Assembly (NCBI GenBank): GCA_016793645.1
Contig: JAEUHD010000090.1
Coordinates: 1 to 38,696, forward strand
Length of the DNA stretch: 38,696 nt
Origin: Verrucomicrobiales bacterium
Lineage (GTDB): Bacteria; Verrucomicrobiota; Verrucomicrobiia; Limisphaerales; UBA9464
Direction: 5' to 3'
The first letter of the stretch is position 1. Each line of letters opens with the position of its first letter. Below, piece by piece: positions 32,758-38,696 of the stretch. Made by a program: the position numbers and the translations under genes. The notes below the pieces were generated by a model, which searched no databases, was not told the origin of the DNA, and was given only the letters and a program-made list of their open reading frames with translations.

Positions 32758-35700
32758 AGATCGGAGTTGATTGTGTCGTACAAGTTGTAGACATCCTGAA
32801 TAGTCCGCGTGAACTCGCCGCTATGGTCTTCTCGTGTTCGGCTGAGGCCAAATTTAAATAGGTCGCGAAAATCGGAAACGGCAAACTGGCCCATCACATT
32901 GGGCTCCGCTCCAAGTGCTCTTGATCGGGATCGGGCGACGAAAGCGAGAATCTCCGGTGATGCAAGAACCTCCCTGAGCGCCCTGAATCTGTTGGCGATC
33001 ACCGCGAGATACGAAACGGGCCTTCGGTGAACGCTCTCAAGGGCGGAGAGCCAGACGTACCCCCGGGGTCTGATCGTGTCCGGAAGGTGTGGCTTCTGGG
33101 TCTGGTTCTTGACCCAGTTGGCGTCGACCAATCCTTTGACGTAACTGCCGGTCATCAGCGCAAAGTCATCCGCGTTGTAATAATTCTTGTAGCTGGCCGG
33201 GCTCGTAGGGAGGAGACCCCGGTATCCAGATCCCTCGGAGAACAGATCCGGCGTGTGGCGTCCCTGCGTTGCGGCGGCCTCCGTCGTGGTCAGCGGGGGG
33301 GTGAACAACGCTGTGCGGGTGTCGAAGATGCTTGCCGACGCGGCAGCCTGAAAGAACAGGACGGAGTCGGCCGCCATGCCTGACAGGAGGGCACTGGTGG
33401 TGACCATGGCTCCCATGCTGTGGCAGATGATCGAGTTTTGATCGCCGGCCGTGAGGGTCGCAGCGTGCATGGCAAGACTCCGGCCATAGACCAGGGCCCG
33501 GTGTTCGCTGTAATTGAAGGAATCGTAGAGTTCCGGGTCGAGGACTTCAGGCGTCAACAGCGCCCCCGTCGGCCAGCGAAACATGGCGAAGCGTCCTCGA
33601 TAGCCGGCGTGCCAGAGGCGCTTGAACATGGTTTCCGAGAAGTTGATGGATTCCTTCAGCTTCATGTTCCAGCCGTGGACGAACGTGACGGTCGAAGGAC
33701 GGGCTTCCGGATCGTTTCGATAGGCAAGCTCGGGGAGAAGTGGTGCGAGGGTTGGTTCGATTGCCGGGGGTTGCTCGACATGGAATTCGTACGGTTTTTG
33801 GAAGCCGCCCTCGGGGGAGGCCTGGATGCGGGTGTACATCTCCTTCACATCGAGGAGTTCCAGATGGATTGGGGCGGATTCCGTGACAATTCGTCCGTTT
33901 TGGAGGAGTTCAAGAACGAGTTCACCCCTGCCCCGGGCTGCGGCTTCAAAGAGGAGGTAGCGTCTGTTTGCCCCCCCGATCCAGAAGGAGGCCGGGAGGG
34001 TGAACCGGGTGCCGGGGGTGATCTGCCGCCGCGTGGGGAAGGGGGTCGCAATCGCGTACGGGAGCTCCGGGCTTGCGGGCTTGGGAGCGACCTGTTGCCC
34101 GGCAACCAGGGCATCGGTGAGGTAGCGAAGCCCCCCGTCCGCCTCCCGGGCAGGGTAGATTTGAATGGTCGGGGTTCCCTCCGTGACGTTCCTCCATTCA
34201 AAGGCCAGTTCGAAGTTCGCCGCGGATAGGCCGGACTGCAGTCCCTGAAGATCGATCCAGAGCCTGGAGAAATCCTCCAGGTCCCGGATGTTCTTGATGA
34301 TGCCATCGAGGTGGTCGGGAACGGGGGCGTCCACCTCCTCGGGGTCCGAATTGGAACCGGAGAGATCGTTGTCGTTGTTCACCCAGAATCGATAGGGGCG
34401 TTCCGGGGATGTGGAGTCCGTCCCGTCAAAGAGAATGGTCCCGTCCCGATTTGCATCCACAGCCATGAGCGGGCGCCGGAGCGCCCGAAGGGTCGCCTTC
34501 CGGGTGGTGAAGGTGGCGGTGTCGATCGGGAGATTCCTTCCCAGCAATGGCTTCGCCGGATCGGATTCGAGAATGAGGAATCCCTGGGGGAGGGAGGGAT
34601 CCATGGGTAGGATCTCCGCGGAGTAGGTCTTGTAGAGATTGGGGTTGGCCTTGTAGTTGGGCGGGAGCGTCAGCGCGACCTCGTAGGAGCTGCCCGGGGC
34701 AATCAGGATGTTGCGCACGGCGGCCACCCGGGCCTCAAAGGAGGTCATGGGGAGTGCCAGTTGCTCGACGCCGGCAAGAGTCATGCCCGGTGCATGGCAG
34801 TGATAACAGGTGCCGTCCTGTTCGCGGAGAACCCCGGAGGTTTGGAGTTGGATGGGGACATAGTCCCGGATGGAGGTCGCCAGCGCGGCATCCGGCTTGA
34901 GGGGATTGCTCCCGAGGAGTTTCTCCACGAAGTCGGAGATCCCGTCATTGTCGGAGTCGGTGTTGTCGATCTTGGTTCCCGCGGACAACTCCGGCAGGTC
35001 CGGTATCCCGTCCCGGTCGGTATCGCGCAGGTACTGGCTCGGCGTCAGTGGATCGAGGTCATGATCGAATTCATATGCATCGGGAAATCCGTCCTGGTCG
35101 CAATCCAGTGGAGGCAGGGGTATCGCGGTGCTGTCGCGGATTTGAACCGGCGCGTAGGGACGCGCCTGGTGGGAGGCATTGAGCGCCGACGTGAGCTGCG
35201 TGGGGGCGTATTGGAGAACCAGCGCTTCGCCGGCCTGTTCGGGGCGTCCGTCGGCCACCGCCTTGATCGTCAGGGTTGCGCTGCGTTGCGCCCCGGGGAT
35301 CGGCGGTTTGGCGGGGATGAGGAGCTCGACGTAGCGGGAACCGCTGCCATCAATGCCCGTCCCGCTGGCACCGGTCATGGTGACGTCGGATGCGGAATCG
35401 GAGGATCCGCGGAGAAGGAATCGGACGGTGGTGCCCGTGGTGGCGTCCGGATCGGTCGCGGCGGCGGTGACCTTGAGGGACACCTGGCCGCCCTCGACCA
35501 CGGATTCAGCGGTCGCCTGGAAACCGATGAGATGCCAGGCATCGAGGAAGAAGATGTCCGACTTGTCCTGTTGAAGCGTCCCCGGAGCGAGGACGAGGGA
35601 TGCCCCCTTTACTTCCGCCGATGGAAGGGTTGCCTTCAGTCCGACCTCCATTTGAAAGGCGCCCTTGGGAATCACCAGGGTGCCCGGCGTGGTTCCGAGA

Positions 35701-38336
35701 CGACCTCCGGTCACTGAGATCTGATAGCTCGCCGGCAGCCCCGCAAGCCGGGAGTCGTTGAAGGGGACGACGAGACCCGAGGGCTTCAAGATCCGCTGTC
35801 CAGCGACCTGGTACGGGATCGTCATATCGTTGAGAACTGTTCCGAAGCGGGTGACCTCGATCAAGCCCTCGGGACCGCTGGTTCCGGCGACGGAGGTGGG
35901 TCGGACAATCCGGGTGTTCCACACGGCGGGGTTGTTGTCATCGATGGTCACGGTGGCGGAATTGGCCGTCCCAATGGCGTAGTCAAGGGCGCCGCCCAGG
36001 GTCACCTCCACCGTCTCCAATGTTTCCAGCTCGCTGTCGGCAAGGGGCCGCACCTCCGCAAACGCCTGGATGCTCCCGGCGGGAATCGTGATGGAACCCG
36101 GGAGGGCGGCGTAGTCGCCGGGGTGGGTCTTGTACTCGGAAATGCCCGGCGTGGCGGTTCCGCCAATGTGGTAGAAGACCGTGAGTGGTCGCGAGGTTCC
36201 TCCCAGCCGGGTGAATTTGAACCGCCCGATTCCGAGGTTCTTTTCCTCCGCCAATGGGTCCTCCGCGGTCACGGTCACCACGGGCAGCTCCACGTCGCGG
36301 ATCGTGACCGTGGCCGTGTTCCGCCCGGGAACCAGTGTGTATGCCTCTGCCGGAGCCAGCTCCAGGACGCAGTTTCTGGATCCGGTCAACTTGTGATTGT
36401 CGATGGGGAGAACCGCCAGGCGCGCGCGGATCTCCCCGGCAGGAATCGTCACGGTTTTGGGGAGCGCCTGCAGATCCATCCCGCTGATGGCTGTGTTTCC
36501 CGCGCCGGTCTTGAGCTGCACCACCAGGGGAAGATCGGTGAGTCCGGACCTCACGATCACGAATTCTCCCGGGTTGCCGCGGCCGAATTCCGGCTCCTGG
36601 GCATCGGCATCCGAGGCCTCTATGGAAACCAAGGGCAGGTCGTTGTCCTGGATCGTCATGGTGGCGGAATACACCGTGTCCCTTCCATGGAGTTCCCCTC
36701 GGTTCACGGTCAGCGTCACGGTCTCGTCCCGTTCGTCCCTGCCGTCCGTGTTCGGGGAAATGGCCACCGCCACTTCGGCCAGGCCGGCCGGAATCGTGAT
36801 CTGGGACGGAACGGAGGCGTAGTCGTACCCATTGACGGAGGAACCGGTCAGCTCGATGCCGACGACGAGCGCCTGGGACGTGGAGCCTGAGCGTCTGAGG
36901 AGGAACTTCCCAGGGGATGAGCCCTCGCGGAGGAAGTCCGTGGACGTGCGGACCGAGACGAGGGGAATGGGATCCACCCGCGTCGGATCCTTGTGGTTGA
37001 GATACTCAAAGGCGTTGATGATCCCGTCGCCATCCGCATCGGCGAGACCGTCCGGCGACCGCGGGTCTAATCCGAATTGAACCTCCCATCCATCCGGCAT
37101 TCCGTCCTCGTCCGAGTCGGCGAGGGCGGGGTTTGTCCTGGAAACGCGGCGTTCGAACTCGTCGCTCAACCCATCCTGATCGGAATCCAACAGCGGGGCC
37201 GCGTCGGTGAAGAGATTTTCCGACGCAGCGCCCAGAAGTGTGAACGCGGTCCAGGATTGTCCCGGGGTGCCAACCACCGTCTGATCCAGGCCCCAGGCGC
37301 CCTGAAGAGAGGTCGCGGTGAACAGTTCGTACCGAATGCCGGGAGCGGTTCCATGGATCCAACCGCCGGGCTTCCCGGTGAGGGGACCCAGGGCGCCCTC
37401 AATCCAGAGACCGGACCGGGCCGCGTCGGCGAGTGACGGAACGGGGAACTCCTGGTCGAGGGTGGGTGTCGATGCGGATGAGAGGGGCGCCGGGGACGTC
37501 GTTGCCGCCCTCGATGTGGTCAGAAACTGACCCCGAACCTCCGAGGCCGACAGGGGATAGTTCCCGGTGTAAAGCAGGTCGATGTCTCCCCGGAGGCGAA
37601 GTTGTCCGGTCCGATCCCCTCCGGCACCCCAACCGAGGGAGTCCCGATCGGATCCCGACGGCCAGTGGGTCGCTCCCACGCCGTTGGTCACGAGCACTCC
37701 GTCCACGAACAGGGCGCTGTTGGTGGGGGACCAGGTCAGGGCGAGATGAACCCAGCGGTTGGATTGGAGGGACACGGGGGCGCGGAGGTATAGGACCTGC
37801 TGTCCGCGGGCTTGTCCGAGGAATTGCAGCTCGGATCCCCCCGGGGGGATCAGCCATGCCCACCATCCGGTCCTGGCGGGGCTGTTGGTGGCGACCTCGA
37901 CGAGCGGAACGGTCGTCCCCGGCGAGCCGGAGCCGCCGGAGTTCCAGTCCGGACGAAACCACAGGCTGACGGTTCCGTTGCGCACCGAGAAATCTCCGTT
38001 GGTATTTGCCTGCCGGGTGGCGAATCGGAGACACGCGGGTGAATCGGGCGCCAGTCGAAGGGCGGATCCCCAGGGAGAGGGGACGAGAAACAGGTTGGAG
38101 GCGAGGATGGGGGGATCGCCGCGGAAGCCCGTGAGGTTGGTGGGAGAGTCGAATTGCCAGATGCCCAGGGTTTGGGGCAGCGCATTGGTCGGCCAGGACG
38201 CTTGGTCGGGGGCGCTGACACCATCCGTTTCCCAGTCGTAGTTCGGGGAGGGGGGAGTTGCGGCGGGCAGGGTGGCGGACGGCAGGCTGGTGAACAGGGT
38301 CAGGAGGAGCAGGGAGTGGAGCAGGGACGCATTCAT
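32754..38336 (-). CDS. Large exported LamG/Calx-beta protein with C-terminal alpha/beta-hydrolase
   Basis: This 1860-residue protein begins with a signal peptide (MNASLLHSLLLLTLFTSLPSA), which places the start at 38336 rather than at an in-frame ATG at 38393. In order: a LamG/concanavalin-like lectin domain (about residues 55-275); a block of Asp-rich calcium-binding repeats like thrombospondin type 3 (DSDQDGLSDEFE, DSDEDGMPDGWE, DADGDGIINAFE; about 382-452); three clear Calx-beta domains (about 455-795, ending in TIQDND, TIRDVE, TIDDNN) and two weaker ones (to about 1060); a second Asp-rich block (about 1075-1145); a CYHCH motif (about 1177-1181); a beta-rich middle; and an alpha/beta-hydrolase-like end with TFVHGW near 1550 and the nucleophile elbow ICHSMGA with Ser near 1638. 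The acid and His of a triad were not assigned. It is probably surface-bound or secreted and may hydrolyse an ester or lipid. Confidence 0.85.
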   Translation of the reverse strand: MNASLLHSLLLLTLFTSLPSATLPAATPPSPNYDWETDGVSAPDQASWPTNALPQTLGIWQFDSPTNLTGFRGDPPILASNLFLVPSPWGSALRLAPDSPACLRFATRQANTNGDFSVRNGTVSLWFRPDWNSGGSGSPGTTVPLVEVATNSPARTGWWAWLIPPGGSELQFLGQARGQQVLYLRAPVSLQSNRWVHLALTWSPTNSALFVDGVLVTNGVGATHWPSGSDRDSLGWGAGGDRTGQLRLRGDIDLLYTGNYPLSASEVRGQFLTTSRAATTSPAPLSSASTPTLDQEFPVPSLADAARSGLWIEGALGPLTGKPGGWIHGTAPGIRYELFTATSLQGAWGLDQTVVGTPGQSWTAFTLLGAASENLFTDAAPLLDSDQDGLSDEFERRVSRTNPALADSDEDGMPDGWEVQFGLDPRSPDGLADADGDGIINAFEYLNHKDPTRVDPIPLVSVRTSTDFLREGSSPGKFLLRRSGSTSQALVVGIELTGSSVNGYDYASVPSQITIPAGLAEVAVAISPNTDGRDERDETVTLTVNRGELHGRDTVYSATMTIQDNDLPLVSIEASDADAQEPEFGRGNPGEFVIVRSGLTDLPLVVQLKTGAGNTAISGMDLQALPKTVTIPAGEIRARLAVLPIDNHKLTGSRNCVLELAPAEAYTLVPGRNTATVTIRDVELPVVTVTAEDPLAEEKNLGIGRFKFTRLGGTSRPLTVFYHIGGTATPGISEYKTHPGDYAALPGSITIPAGSIQAFAEVRPLADSELETLETVEVTLGGALDYAIGTANSATVTIDDNNPAVWNTRIVRPTSVAGTSGPEGLIEVTRFGTVLNDMTIPYQVAGQRILKPSGLVVPFNDSRLAGLPASYQISVTGGRLGTTPGTLVIPKGAFQMEVGLKATLPSAEVKGASLVLAPGTLQQDKSDIFFLDAWHLIGFQATAESVVEGGQVSLKVTAAATDPDATTGTTVRFLLRGSSDSASDVTMTGASGTGIDGSGSRYVELLIPAKPPIPGAQRSATLTIKAVADGRPEQAGEALVLQYAPTQLTSALNASHQARPYAPVQIRDSTAIPLPPLDCDQDGFPDAYEFDHDLDPLTPSQYLRDTDRDGIPDLPELSAGTKIDNTDSDNDGISDFVEKLLGSNPLKPDAALATSIRDYVPIQLQTSGVLREQDGTCYHCHAPGMTLAGVEQLALPMTSFEARVAAVRNILIAPGSSYEVALTLPPNYKANPNLYKTYSAEILPMDPSLPQGFLILESDPAKPLLGRNLPIDTATFTTRKATLRALRRPLMAVDANRDGTILFDGTDSTSPERPYRFWVNNDNDLSGSNSDPEEVDAPVPDHLDGIIKNIRDLEDFSRLWIDLQGLQSGLSAANFELAFEWRNVTEGTPTIQIYPAREADGGLRYLTDALVAGQQVAPKPASPELPYAIATPFPTRRQITPGTRFTLPASFWIGGANRRYLLFEAAARGRGELVLELLQNGRIVTESAPIHLELLDVKEMYTRIQASPEGGFQKPYEFHVEQPPAIEPTLAPLLPELAYRNDPEARPSTVTFVHGWNMKLKESINFSETMFKRLWHAGYRGRFAMFRWPTGALLTPEVLDPELYDSFNYSEHRALVYGRSLAMHAATLTAGDQNSIICHSMGAMVTTSALLSGMAADSVLFFQAAASASIFDTRTALFTPPLTTTEAAATQGRHTPDLFSEGSGYRGLLPTSPASYKNYYNADDFALMTGSYVKGLVDANWVKNQTQKPHLPDTIRPRGYVWLSALESVHRRPVSYLAVIANRFRALREVLASPEILAFVARSRSRALGAEPNVMGQFAVSDFRDLFKFGLSRTREDHSGEFTRTIQDVYNLYDTINSDL

Positions 38337-38490
38337 GGGGCGATTGGTTGTCCTCCATGAAAGCGTTGGCGCGGATCTCTCCGCCATCGCCACATGTGAC
38401 TAGCCGCGAATGAAACGACGCGCTGACGTTCGGGCGGGTGTGGAGTTGCTGGAACGTGGGGTTCACCCGGGATCGAGAGAGCGCCTCCTT

Positions 38491-38528
38491 CCGTCGGCGG
38501 CTACGGGTAGCCGCGGAGGGGACGACGG
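38491..38528. other. Bulged long hairpin upstream of the large gene
   Basis: CCGTCG and GCGGCTAC (38491-38496 and 38497-38504) pair with GTAGCCGC (38507-38514) and CGACGG (38523-38528). This gives 14 bp with a 2-nt loop and an 8-nt bulge on the 3' side. An alternative pairing of CCTCC at 38484-38488 with GGAGG at 38515-38519 uses the bulge. It lies about 155 bp upstream of the large gene and about 60 bp before the riboswitch. Its role is unknown. Confidence 0.4.
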
Positions 38529-38584
38529 ATCCCATCAATCCTCGTCTTCGGGCGAAATTTTCTTGCCGGATCCGGGGGCGGGGT

Positions 38585-38696
38585 GGTTCCTAGGAACAGT
38601 TCCTTGAAGCGCCGGCTTCGATTGAAGTCGGCCTTGTTTCAAACACAGCCGGAAGTGCGGGAATCCCGTGAGAATCGGGAACGGTAGCGCCACGGT
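38585..38696 (+). promoter_or_regulatory. Cobalamin riboswitch, cut by the right edge
   Basis: The last bases match the conserved core of adenosylcobalamin riboswitches: GGGAATCCCGTGAGAATCGGGAACGG (from 38659), then GCGCCACGGT, the B12-box region (38687-38696). In the E. coli btuB leader the matching core has GGGAATCC, a GTGCGAATC segment and a CAGCGGT-type box in the same order. The CCCG-TGAGAAT-CGGG hairpin corresponds to CCAG-TGCGAAT-CTGG there. Upstream, GGTTCC at 38585 can serve as the conserved 5' GGTTCC, and a 9-bp hairpin (38611-38619 with 38624-38632) plus CGGC/GCCG fill the variable region. The 5' boundary is approximate. The element reads rightwards, so the controlled gene is beyond the window and is probably for B12 uptake, synthesis or a B12-independent enzyme. 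Confidence 0.82.

Noticed and set aside
38659-38675. Short inverted repeat CGGGA-A-TCCCG as an operator
   Set aside because: It is part of the conserved riboswitch core, which explains it better.

Overview
The window is GC-rich throughout except for one island near 32.3-32.9 kb. Its gene content points to a Verrucomicrobiota bacterium: very large exported proteins with LamG, Calx-beta and thrombospondin-type-3-like repeats, a CotH-kinase family protein, a HAF-repeat exported protein ending in a typical 'FRVVPEPQ' tail, a CBM9/sialidase-like protein, and few Shine-Dalgarno sequences. This placement is inference from gene families, because the window holds no rRNA or other phylogenetic marker. 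No tRNA, CRISPR array, insertion sequence or phage gene was seen.

Left part (1-9.8 kb). This is the end of a hybrid polyketide/nonribosomal peptide cluster. A PKS gene cut by the left edge carries AT-ACP-aminotransferase domains. A 335-bp spacer holding a UUCG-capped hairpin follows, then a complete terminal NRPS module (C-A-T-TE). The predicted logic is malonyl extension, transamination of the beta-keto intermediate to a beta-amino group, condensation with one hydrophobic amino acid (probably Val-like), and thioesterase release. A histidine phosphatase and a membrane-anchored sulfotransferase follow and may or may not belong to the cluster.

Middle part (9.8-28.8 kb). A tight plus-strand operon with 4-nt overlaps encodes a family 2 glycosyltransferase, a MEKHLA-domain protein, an exported protein and a UMF1/Atg22-like MFS transporter. 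It runs tail-to-tail, with overlapping 3' ends, into a second MFS gene and a small membrane protein. Then come an ABC-2-like permease without a visible ATPase, lysA, the HAF-repeat protein, a glucose/sorbosone dehydrogenase-like protein, the CotH protein, a PLP aminotransferase divergent from the CBM9/sialidase-like protein, and a class I DAHP synthase with a small membrane protein behind it. lysA and the DAHP synthase are ordinary amino-acid biosynthesis genes set among exported proteins.

Right part (28.8-38.7 kb). A Kup potassium transporter sits behind a small PH-like membrane protein. After a 464-bp spacer comes a translationally coupled pair: an 1860-residue exported multidomain protein with a C-terminal alpha/beta-hydrolase and one CxxCH motif, followed by an N-terminally anchored protein whose 5' third is strikingly AT-rich. 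The right edge cuts through a plus-strand cobalamin riboswitch, so a B12-related gene is expected just outside the window.
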